Made by a program: the position numbers and the translations under genes. From positions 1-7,333 of the forward strand of contig JAEWIV010000287.1 of assembly GCA_023386865.1 (NCBI GenBank): a stretch of 7,333 bases of DNA, in the 5' to 3' direction. Shown here piece by piece: positions 1 to 5,797 of this stretch (positions within the stretch are counted from its first letter, which is position 1; every line of letters starts with the position of its first letter). This DNA comes from Pseudomonadota bacterium. GTDB lineage: Bacteria > Pseudomonadota > Alphaproteobacteria > Reyranellales > Reyranellaceae. The notes below the pieces were generated by a model. The model made no database searches, was not told where the DNA came from, and saw only the letters and a program-made list of their open reading frames with translations.

Positions 1-9
1 ACCCATCAT
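1..9 (-). CDS. Possible start of a minus-strand gene running off the left edge
   Basis: Read on the minus strand, AGGAGG (16-11) is followed by two consecutive ATG codons (9-7 and 6-4). Spacing to the second ATG is 4 nt, short but usable. Only two or three codons are visible, so nothing can be said about the product. It would be the next gene downstream of the three-gene minus-strand cluster, separated from it by the hairpin at 41-86. The call rests only on the ribosome-binding site and start pair and could be chance. Confidence 0.3.
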
Positions 10-21
10 GCCTCCTGCAAC

Positions 22-141
22 ACGCATCCCCGCTGCGCGCGAATGAGATGAGATGGAACCGCGGGCGGTTCCATCACATCTCATTCCGCTCTAGGACAGT
101 GTCTTTTTCTCCGCCCGGCTGAACGCATCCCCGCGGCGCTC
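22..141. repeat. 19-nt imperfect direct repeat flanking the palindrome
   Basis: Positions 22-40 and 123-141 match at 17 of 19 bases; the first 12 (ACGCATCCCCGC) are identical. The left copy directly abuts the palindrome, and the right copy ends in the stop codon of the membrane-protein gene. The 82 bp between them (41-122) hold the palindrome plus a short stretch with TTTTT at 105-109. The arrangement resembles a target duplication around an inserted element, but a local tandem duplication or chance in GC-rich DNA is also possible. Confidence 0.4.
41..86. repeat. Near-perfect 22-bp-arm palindrome (hairpin)
   Basis: Arms 41-62 and 65-86 are complementary at 21 of 22 positions (the mismatch is at 51), with GG at the centre. 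Neither strand has a T-run directly after the stem, so a standard intrinsic terminator is unlikely, although it lies downstream of the gene ending at 141 and could still slow transcription or protect an mRNA 3' end. On the minus strand it follows CCTAGAGC. From memory, many dispersed alphaproteobacterial palindromes start with a similar CTAGAGC and carry a GGAACC core, so a repeat-family member is the preferred reading. Confidence 0.7.
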
Positions 142-815
142 TATCTCGCCGGCGCGTGGTGGAGATTGGTGATCAGGATGTAGACGCTGATGAGGAGAGA
201 CCACACCGGAAAGACGATGAAGCTCCAGTCGACCCATTGGCTGGCAAACAGCAGGAACAGCGCCATGGCGAAGCCCGGCGCCGCCATCCAGCGCGCCACG
301 AAGGCGGTGCGCACCGCAATCGTCGACGTGATCAGCATGAAGACGCCCGCCATCTTGATCGCATAGACGTTGACGATCGTGTAGGCGAAGGCGCGCGCCA
401 CCGCGAAGATGGTCGAATTGGCCAGGCGCCCGGGCTGCGCCGCCTCGACGACGACCATCGCGCCGAACACCGCGGTCGCGACGAACATCATGGCCAGGAA
501 CAGCAGGCCGCTGCCCAGGAATACCGTGGCGAACAGCCGGTCCTCCGCCTCGGCCATCCGGTCGCGCACCACACCGATGAACCACAGGAAGGCGATGCCG
601 GCGAACGGCATCAGGTTGATGGCCAGCACGACCCGCTCGAGGTTGCCCGACAGCCACGCGCCCCGGTCGAGCACCTCTCTCGGCACGGACGAATTGAACA
701 GCAGCAGGACGGCGATCAGCATGGCCGCGAAGATGATGCCGGCGACGGCGGCGGCTCTCGGGCTGCGCAGCCTCTTGGCGGTCAGCGGCATGGTCTCGTC
801 CATGGCTCCGGTCAC
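141..815 (-). CDS. Multi-spanning membrane protein of unknown function
   Basis: Predicted inner-membrane protein of 224 residues; I do not recognise a characterised family. Hydrophobic segments lie at about residues 21-40, 62-83, 95-123, 136-168, 174-191 and 196-216, giving around six membrane spans. A short loop with several charged residues (about 84-93) sits between segments two and three, and there are no obvious catalytic motifs. The GTG start at 815 overlaps the TGA of the upstream DUF4239 gene as GTGA, typical of translational coupling. In-frame ATGs at 803 and 791 are alternative starts and no strong ribosome-binding site decides between them. Stop is TAG. As the last gene of the apparent three-gene operon, it may work with the DUF4239 membrane protein. 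The coding call is firm; the function is unknown. Confidence 0.85.
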   Translation of the reverse strand: MTGAMDETMPLTAKRLRSPRAAAVAGIIFAAMLIAVLLLFNSSVPREVLDRGAWLSGNLERVVLAINLMPFAGIAFLWFIGVVRDRMAEAEDRLFATVFLGSGLLFLAMMFVATAVFGAMVVVEAAQPGRLANSTIFAVARAFAYTIVNVYAIKMAGVFMLITSTIAVRTAFVARWMAAPGFAMALFLLFASQWVDWSFIVFPVWSLLISVYILITNLHHAPAR

Positions 816-1588
816 TCCGGAAAGGCGGCAATCGTTGCCGCGGCGTTGGCCATGGGCTGCTGGCTCGCTCTGATGAAGCCGGCGCCGGGACGATCGATGT
901 CCTGGATCAGGAGCACCATCGCGGCGACGAGTACGCCCGTGAGATGGACCGGCAGGCGCGAGCGTTTCGCCTCGATTCCGTTGCCGTAGCCGGCGAAGCC
1001 GATGGCGATGACGGAAACGCCGTAGAGCGCGATCACGATGATCGGTGGCAGGCGATCATGGAACGCTGCCAGGCGCCTTTCCTGATTGTCGATCATCTCG
1101 TTGAGCGACTGCAGGAAAAGCCCGGTCGGCACCATGGCGTTGTCCTTTGCCGCGACGGACTTGGCCTGTTGCCAGAGCATCTCCTGGATGGCGTTCGAGC
1201 GGGAAATCTCGGCATTGAATTCCTGCACGGACAGCGGACGCCGGACGAGATCGAGCCGCAGCTGCACGTAGTCGCGCAGGAGCTTCACCGTTTCGCTGTC
1301 GTGCGGCGCCGGCAGCAGCCGGGCGCGCAGCGCGGTCGTGCCGATCGCCATGGCTTCGACCACGACGCCGTCGCGCCTCGCTTCGAAGCGCGACAGGGCC
1401 ATGGAGAACGTGAAGCCGATCATCAGCGCCAACAGGCCGAGGATGGCGGCTTCCAGCGTCGACACCCCGACCGCTCCACGCCGCGCGGCCCGCCCGCCCA
1501 GCCAGTGACCGACTTCGCCCGCGCCCAGGAGCAGCACCAGGCTGACGGGGAAGATCACGAACAGGGGATAGGCGTCGATGTCGAGCAT
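812..1588 (-). CDS. DUF4239 (bestrophin-like) family membrane protein
   Basis: Inner-membrane protein of 258 residues. Two N-terminal membrane segments (about 8-30 and 45-66), a largely helical soluble middle (about 67-180), and two C-terminal segments (about 182-204 and 215-234) give the layout of the DUF4239 family, which is distantly related to bestrophin-like channels. Two segments match what I recall as family signatures: GFTFSMALSRFEARRD (58-73) followed by AIGTTALRARLL, and the C-terminal IDRPGAGFIRASQQP (231-245). Biochemical function is unknown; an ion channel or a stress-related membrane role is speculative. ATG at 1588 has no clear ribosome-binding site. The gene starts 39 nt after the DUF2252 stop and overlaps the next membrane protein gene by GTGA, so the three are probably cotranscribed. 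Confidence 0.85.
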   Translation of the reverse strand: MLDIDAYPLFVIFPVSLVLLLGAGEVGHWLGGRAARRGAVGVSTLEAAILGLLALMIGFTFSMALSRFEARRDGVVVEAMAIGTTALRARLLPAPHDSETVKLLRDYVQLRLDLVRRPLSVQEFNAEISRSNAIQEMLWQQAKSVAAKDNAMVPTGLFLQSLNEMIDNQERRLAAFHDRLPPIIVIALYGVSVIAIGFAGYGNGIEAKRSRLPVHLTGVLVAAMVLLIQDIDRPGAGFIRASQQPMANAAATIAAFPE

Positions 1589-1627
1589 GATGGTGGGCGC
1601 TCGAGGCGCGTGGGATCTTCGAGGCGG

Positions 1628-3043
1628 TTAGCGGTCTTCCTCGATGTGGACCTTGATCGTGCCGGCGCTGACGGCGGCCTTGAGCGCGGCGTGATCGCGC
1701 TCTGCCTGGTCGGCGTAGGCCACGGCGAACTTGCCCATCGCCTTGTCGAAGGCATCGCTGGTGCCGAGGTAGCCGGTGACCAGCCAGGGATGACTGGCGC
1801 GGCCATGGGCACGCGCCAGTGCCCAGCCGCAGGCCTTGCCGTAGGTTTCCAGCATGCCGCGATCGAACGTCTCGACCAGCGGCTTGATCTTGGCGTCGCG
1901 CAGCTGGCGCACATAGACGTGGCGGCCTTCCAGGCCGGTGATCCAGCCGAGGAAGATATCGGACGACGACTGCATCAGGCGCTGGCCCATCACCACCCGC
2001 TGGCCCGAGTGAGGGTAGACGCTCTTGCCGGCGTAGGGCTCGAGCACCGAGGCGGCGGTCTGCTTGAACTGCAGGAACAGCGGCTGGTTCGAGGACGACA
2101 TGTACAGGCCGATGGCGCAGTAACGCCCGACGCTGCCGATCCCCACGACCTTGATCGCCACATCGACCAGGCGGTAGCGGTCGAGCAGGGCGCGTCGATC
2201 GTCGGGCAGGGTCTGCCGATAGTCGGCACGCGCCTTGTCCAGGAACTCCCCAAAGCGTGCCTCCTGCTGCACCTCCATGTGAAAGATCAACGGCGGCTGG
2301 TCCTTGATGCGGACCTGGCCGCCGACCATTTCGGCCAGCTTCGGATAGTCGACCTCGGAGGCCGTCTCTTGCTTCGCCTTTTCGACCCGGTGCAGCACGC
2401 GCTTCTTCACGTCGGGGTCGTCGATCAACCCGAGGAAATCATCCAGGCCGATCCTGGCGTACCACGCCTCGAGCGGGCTCATCTCGGCAACGTCGCGCAA
2501 CCGCTCGCGATAGCTGCGGGCGCAGGCTATCGCCGCGTCGCGGCCCGCCGCGTCCGACAGGCCGTTGGACCGCGCGGCCAGCACGAACGAGGCGACCAGC
2601 CGTTTGACGTCCCACTCCCACGGCGCCGGCAGCGTCTCGTCGAAGTCGTTGATGTCGAACACGATGTTGCGCTCGGGCGTGGCGAAGCCGCCGAAATTGA
2701 GCAGATGACAGTCGCCACAGGCCTGGACACGGATGCCGGTGGACGGCGTGCCCGCGAGATCGGCGGCCATCACGTTGGCCGAGCCGCGGAAGAAGGTAAA
2801 CGGCGTCTGCAGCATGCGGCCATAGCGGATCGGCAGGAGCTCGGGGATGCGATCGGCATCGGCGGCCCGCAGCAGCTCGATCGGATCTGGCCGATTCCTG
2901 GGCCGCTTCCATTCGCCCTGGCTTGCGCGCGGAACCGTGTCGCGTAACCGCTTGCCGGCTGCGACGAGGTCGTCCGCCGGCACGGAATGCGCGGGACGCC
3001 TGGTTTCAGGTAGCTCGGTGGGGGTCGCGGCCGCGATGTTCAA
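1628..3043 (-). CDS. DUF2252 family protein
   Basis: Cytoplasmic protein of 471 residues from the chosen start, a usual length for DUF2252. Recognisable blocks in order are RYGRM (73-77), FTFFRGSA (82-89), GDCHLLNFGGF (110-120), the acidic FDINDFDET (129-137), PWEWDVKRL (141-149), VVGIGSVGRYC (299-309), GQRVVMGQRLMQ (347-358), YVRQLRDAK (377-385), GWALARAHGR (406-415) and FAVAYADQAERDH (439-451). The family is thought to resemble aminoglycoside phosphotransferase/kinase-like folds, but its substrate is unknown. I chose TTG at 3043 because GGAGG (3053-3049) lies 5 nt upstream. TTG at 3103 gives 491 residues, but lacks a ribosome-binding site and lies inside the FNR-type box; GTG at 2983 also lacks a ribosome-binding site. 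It appears to lead a three-gene operon with two membrane proteins. Confidence 0.9.
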   Translation of the reverse strand: MNIAAATPTELPETRRPAHSVPADDLVAAGKRLRDTVPRASQGEWKRPRNRPDPIELLRAADADRIPELLPIRYGRMLQTPFTFFRGSANVMAADLAGTPSTGIRVQACGDCHLLNFGGFATPERNIVFDINDFDETLPAPWEWDVKRLVASFVLAARSNGLSDAAGRDAAIACARSYRERLRDVAEMSPLEAWYARIGLDDFLGLIDDPDVKKRVLHRVEKAKQETASEVDYPKLAEMVGGQVRIKDQPPLIFHMEVQQEARFGEFLDKARADYRQTLPDDRRALLDRYRLVDVAIKVVGIGSVGRYCAIGLYMSSSNQPLFLQFKQTAASVLEPYAGKSVYPHSGQRVVMGQRLMQSSSDIFLGWITGLEGRHVYVRQLRDAKIKPLVETFDRGMLETYGKACGWALARAHGRASHPWLVTGYLGTSDAFDKAMGKFAVAYADQAERDHAALKAAVSAGTIKVHIEEDR

Positions 3044-3046
3044 GAA

Positions 3047-3053
3047 CTCCTCC
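3047..3053 (-). promoter_or_regulatory. Ribosome-binding site deciding the DUF2252 start
   Basis: Minus-strand GGAGGAG (3053-3047) precedes TTG 3043. Measured from the GGAGG core the spacing is 5 nt. It is the only strong Shine-Dalgarno sequence among the three possible starts (3103, 3043, 2983). Confidence 0.55.
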
Positions 3054-3088
3054 AGAGGACCACTCTGGAGCCGGGGTCGGAGGACGAC

Positions 3089-3104
3089 CTTGATGCAGGT
3101 CAAG
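3089..3104. promoter_or_regulatory. FNR/FixK/Dnr-type operator upstream of the DUF2252 gene
   Basis: CTTGATGCAGGTCAAG on the plus strand has half-sites CTTGAT and GTCAAG around GCAG; five of six half-site positions are symmetric. It fits the FNR/FixK/Dnr consensus TTGAT-N4-ATCAA with one transition. The centre at 3096.5 is about 53 nt before the chosen TTG 3043. Activation from -41.5 would put the transcription start near 3055, just before the ribosome-binding site, giving a very short leader; no good -10 hexamer is visible there. The VOC gene ends at 3185 and the DUF2252 gene is the only one starting nearby, so it is the likely target. Regulation is inferred, not shown. Confidence 0.6.
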
Positions 3105-3184
3105 CAGCTCGACGAAAGGACGGACAGGGCGTTTGCCCGTGGCTCACCTGCGATGAACCGCGCGATGCAGTCGTCGTGTTGCGC
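3105..3184 (-). other. Spacer between the VOC and DUF2252 genes with a weak stem
   Basis: This 80-nt gap lies downstream of the VOC stop and upstream of the FNR-type box. It contains a short GGGC-GTTT-GCCC stem (3127-3138). On the minus strand the stem is followed by a pyrimidine-rich but not T-rich stretch, so it is at best a weak terminator for the SDR-VOC pair. No convincing -35/-10 pair was seen. Confidence 0.3.
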
Positions 3185-3622
3185 TCAGCCGAGTTCCTGC
3201 GCCAGTCCGATGAGCAGGCCTTCAGGCCCGCGGATGTAGCAAAGCCGATAGGCGTCTTGGTACCGGACGACGTCGCCGACGAGCCGTGCGCCGCGCTTGC
3301 GGAGCCTTTCGAGCGTGTCGTCGAGGTCGTCCACGGCGAACATGACGCGGAGGTAGCCCAGGGCGTTGACCGGGGCGTTGCGGTGATCGGCGACGACGGG
3401 CGGCGCGAGGAAGCGGGACAGCTCGAGCCGGCCGTGGCCGTCCGGCGTGCGCATCATGGCGATCTCGACGCGCTGATCGCCGAGGCCGGTGACACGTCCG
3501 GCCCATTCGCCTTCGATCGTGGCCCGCCCTTCGAGCTCGAGGCCGAGCTCGCGAAAGAAATCGATCGCCGCTGCGAGGTCGTCGACGACGATCCCGACAT
3601 TGTCCATCCGTTTGAGTGCCAT
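3185..3622 (-). CDS. VOC (glyoxalase/bleomycin-resistance fold) family protein
   Basis: Soluble protein of 145 residues with two beta-alpha-beta-beta-beta modules of the vicinal oxygen chelate fold. Module one opens MDNVGIVVDDLAAAIDFF (6-23) and contains GRLELSRFLAP (64-74). Module two opens LRVMFAVDDLDDTLERLRKRG (91-111) and ends CYIRGPEGLLIGLAQELG (128-145). The usual metal ligands look eroded: Asn8 replaces His, Glu67 is kept, the module-two His position is Leu or Arg (91-92), and Gly139 replaces the final Glu. It may therefore be non-metal or bind a ligand without classic glyoxalase or dioxygenase chemistry. I chose ATG 3622, which has AGGTGA 8 nt upstream, over the in-frame GTG at 3634. 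The gene lies 12 nt after the SDR stop, so the two are probably coupled. Substrate unknown. Confidence 0.88.
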   Translation of the reverse strand: MALKRMDNVGIVVDDLAAAIDFFRELGLELEGRATIEGEWAGRVTGLGDQRVEIAMMRTPDGHGRLELSRFLAPPVVADHRNAPVNALGYLRVMFAVDDLDDTLERLRKRGARLVGDVVRYQDAYRLCYIRGPEGLLIGLAQELG

Positions 3623-3630
3623 GCGACGTA

Positions 3631-3636
3631 TCACCT
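3631..3636 (-). promoter_or_regulatory. Ribosome-binding site for the VOC gene, overlapping the SDR stop
   Basis: Minus-strand AGGTGA (3636-3631) lies 8 nt before ATG 3622. Its first two bases are the last two of the SDR stop codon TAG (3637-3635), so ribosomes ending the SDR finish on this site. This supports coupled translation and ATG 3622 rather than GTG 3634. Confidence 0.6.
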
Positions 3637-4468
3637 AGTACGACGTCGTCCACCTCGTCTCGAGCGCCGCCTCGATGCGGCGGTGCCGCGCCTTGATCAC
3701 GTCGGTCGGCACGGCGCTGACGAAGGCATAGAAGGTCCTGGTGCGGATCGCGTCGATCACCCGCTCGCCGACCGCCTTCGGGTCGATGCCGGTCCGTGCC
3801 AGGCGCTCCGCCAGGACCGCCTCGTCGGTCGGGCGGACCTGGGGCCCGCCGAGGTGATCGGGGCGGTTGCGCGCGCCCTGCGCGATGTTGGTGGCGATCG
3901 GGCCGGGGCACAACGCGGTCACGCCGACATTGGTGCCTTCGAGCTCGTGCTCCAGCGCCTCCGACAGCGACAGCACGGCGTACTTGCTCATCGAGTACGG
4001 CCCCTGGTTGGTGCCGCGGCGGTTCTGCGTGGCGGCGACCGACGCGGTGTTGACCACGTGGCCGGCCTCGCCGTGCTTCAGGAGCGCCGGCACGAAGTGG
4101 CGGATGCCATGGATGACGCCCCAGACGTTGACGCCGATGACGAAGGCCCAGTCGGCCACCGACACGTCCACCAGCTTCGTGCCGTGCATCGGCACGCCGG
4201 CATTGTTGCAGGCGATATGGAGCTTGCCGAAGCGGCGCTCCGCCTCGGCCAGCGCGTCGATCACCGACTGCTCCTGGGTGACGTCGATCCTGACCGGCAG
4301 CACCTGCTTGTTGGTGCCGGACAGCCGGTGCGCCGCCTGCTCGACCGCGTCCTTCCGGATGTCGGCCATCACCACGTTGGCGCCGGCTTCGGCGAGGGCC
4401 GTGGCGATGCCGAGGCCGATGCCCGAGGCGGCGCCGGTGACGATGGCAGTCTTGCCGGAAATCTCCAT
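3635..4468 (-). CDS. Classical short-chain dehydrogenase/reductase (SDR)
   Basis: Cytoplasmic NAD(P)-dependent oxidoreductase of 277 residues, slightly longer than the usual 250 of classical SDRs. The cofactor motif TGAASGIG is at 11-18. Asp36 ends the second strand (MADIRK), which favours NAD over NADP. DV follows at 62-63 and NNAG at 88-91. The catalytic tetrad is complete: Asn114 (NVWG), Ser143 (TASV), Tyr158 and Lys162 (YSMSK). CPGPIATN (187-194) follows as usual. The C-terminal tail (about 195-277) probably forms the substrate lid; the substrate cannot be told from sequence. ATG 4468 is preceded by GGAGGT at an 8-nt gap and places the Rossmann motif at the normal distance. The frame stays open upstream to a start at 4795, but that extension is unlikely to be translated. 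It pairs with the downstream VOC gene. Confidence 0.92.
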   Translation of the reverse strand: MEISGKTAIVTGAASGIGLGIATALAEAGANVVMADIRKDAVEQAAHRLSGTNKQVLPVRIDVTQEQSVIDALAEAERRFGKLHIACNNAGVPMHGTKLVDVSVADWAFVIGVNVWGVIHGIRHFVPALLKHGEAGHVVNTASVAATQNRRGTNQGPYSMSKYAVLSLSEALEHELEGTNVGVTALCPGPIATNIAQGARNRPDHLGGPQVRPTDEAVLAERLARTGIDPKAVGERVIDAIRTRTFYAFVSAVPTDVIKARHRRIEAALETRWTTSY

Positions 4469-4938
4469 GGCCCATGACCTCCAGAGGCGCTGCGCCTCGA
4501 ACGGGTTGATGTCGTCGCCGGATATTGTGGCCCATCTCCGCCGACGCTCTTCGAGAGGATCGGCATAATGGCCGTCGAAAGCCACAGCCATGTTCGGGAG
4601 TCCTGCGTCCGGCGCCGATGCGGCGCCAACGCGCTCGGCCGTGGGGACTTCGCTCCGCTGCTCTTCAAGTCGCGCAAGCATCGCCTCAGGGCCCCGCCCG
4701 ACGTTCAGCCGGCACGTCCCTTGCTTCGTCGATTGCAGGCGTCGCGATCCACCTCCATCGGGGAAGGCGTCGAATTGTACATGCGCATGATCCAACGCTG
4801 CTGCCCCGGCAGCACGTCGCTGCCGAGGCGAAAGGCATCGATCAGCGAAAAAAGCCGGCTGACTCGGTCAACAGCCGACGCTAACCTCCGCCGACTCCCA
4901 TATCCGGCCGATGGCCGGCCACCGTGCGGTGCGATGTC
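4469..4938. other. 470-bp intergenic region between divergent operons
   Basis: I see no convincing gene here. The open frames on both strands have arginine- and proline-rich translations without recognisable domains. The region must hold the promoters for the minus-strand SDR-VOC pair and the plus-strand transporter operon, but no clear -35/-10 pair stands out. Short dyads include CATGCGCATG (4780-4789, loosely framed by TTG at 4775 and CAA at 4793), TGCTGCC/GGCAGCA (4799-4814) and CCGGCC-GAT-GGCCGG (4904-4918). The last lies about 20 nt before the permease start. They are candidate operators or leader hairpins, but GC-rich DNA produces such dyads easily. Confidence 0.5.
4477..4498 (-). promoter_or_regulatory. 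Strong ribosome-binding site with an abutting hairpin, SDR leader
   Basis: Minus-strand GGAGGT (4482-4477) sits 8 nt before ATG 4468 and decides the SDR start. Directly upstream is a perfect inverted repeat, GAGGCGC and GCGCCTC around one base (4498-4484), ending one base from the ribosome-binding site. The stem could keep the site single-stranded or modulate its access; a role is speculative. Confidence 0.5.
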
Positions 4939-5796
4939 ATGAGCATCGAAGTCAAGCTTGCCTTCGACGTGCTCGCCTTCATCTCGGTGATGGTGCTGAT
5001 CGTGCTCGGCTTGGGGGTCATCGCCAGCATGATGGGCATCTTCAACTTCGCCCACGGCGAGTTCGTCCTTCTCGGCGCCTACACCGTCTACCTGTTCGAG
5101 AGCGTCGGGCTTTCCGCCTGGGCCGGCATCCTGGCCGCGCCCGTGGTGCTGGCGCTGATCGGCCTTGTGCTGGAACGGCTGGTGATCCGCCGCTTCTATG
5201 CCGCGCCCATCATCGCCATGCTGGGCACCTATGCCATCGGCCTGGTGATCCGCGAGATCGTGCGCGGGCTGCTAGGCGGCCACTACAAATCGATCTCCGA
5301 GCCGATCGCCGGCGTGTTCACCGTGTTCGGCGTCGACGTCTCGGCCTGGCGCACCGTGATCGTGCTGACCACCGTTGTCGTCGTCGCCGGCACCTGGCTC
5401 TTCCTCGCCCGCACCTCGGTCGGCCTGCAGGTCCGCGGCTCGCTCGAGAACCCGAATTTGGCCCGCGCCTGCGGGATCTCGACCACCACGCTCTACGCCT
5501 TCACCTTCGCCTTCGGCGCAGCACTGGCCGGCCTCGCCGGTGCGCTGATCGTGCCGCTCTACCAGCTCTCCGCCGACATCGGCACGCGCTTCCTGGTGCA
5601 GGCCTTCCTGTCGGTCATGCTGGGCGGCGTCGGCACCTTCGAGGGGCCGGTGCTGGGCGCCGCCGCCGTCGGTGGCATGGCCGCCGGGCTGCCGTGGCTG
5701 GTCATCCCGGTGCTGGCCGATCCGCTGGTTTTCGTCATCGCGTTGATCATCGTGAAACTGCGTCCACAAGGATTCATCACCCAGGGGAGGCTCTGA
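4939..5796 (+). CDS. Branched-chain amino acid/urea-type ABC transporter permease (LivH family)
   Basis: Inner-membrane permease of 285 residues, typical of LivH/UrtB proteins. About eight hydrophobic segments lie near 11-32, 38-54, 60-81, 90-110, 136-157, 186-207, 220-250 and 262-275. GIFNFAHGEFVLLGAY (33-48) is the LivH N-terminal signature. The cytoplasmic coupling loop and following helix (GLQVRGSLENPNLARACGI, 162-180; FAFGAALAGLAGAL, 190-203) match the usual ATPase-contact region, and MLGGVGTFEGPVLGA (227-241) is the conserved C-terminal block. I chose ATG 4939; GTG 4924 in the same frame adds five residues, and neither has a good ribosome-binding site. It should pair with the LivM-type permease at 7043. 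The substrate-binding gene starts one base after its stop. Substrate not determined. Confidence 0.93.
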   Translation: MSIEVKLAFDVLAFISVMVLIVLGLGVIASMMGIFNFAHGEFVLLGAYTVYLFESVGLSAWAGILAAPVVLALIGLVLERLVIRRFYAAPIIAMLGTYAIGLVIREIVRGLLGGHYKSISEPIAGVFTVFGVDVSAWRTVIVLTTVVVVAGTWLFLARTSVGLQVRGSLENPNLARACGISTTTLYAFTFAFGAALAGLAGALIVPLYQLSADIGTRFLVQAFLSVMLGGVGTFEGPVLGAAAVGGMAAGLPWLVIPVLADPLVFVIALIIVKLRPQGFITQGRL

Positions 5797-5797
5797 C

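Noticed and set aside
41..109. Hairpin followed by TTTTT (105-109) as a plus-strand terminator
   Set aside because: The T-run is about 19 nt beyond the stem, and no plus-strand gene ends upstream.
944..2947. Long plus-strand open frame of 667 codons
   Set aside because: It lies opposite the DUF2252 and DUF4239 genes, which have clear family motifs. Its translation is Arg/His/Asp/Gly-rich low-complexity typical of an antisense shadow in GC-rich DNA.
3176..4535. Long open frames on both strands overlapping the SDR and VOC genes
   Set aside because: They are out-of-frame shadows of genes with intact motifs and have biased Arg/Ala/Gly-rich translations without domains.
4469..4795. 109-codon in-frame N-terminal extension of the SDR
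   Set aside because: ATG 4468 has an ideal ribosome-binding site and puts TGAASGIG at residue 11 as in normal SDRs. The extension has no recognisable domain and mixed third-position base use.
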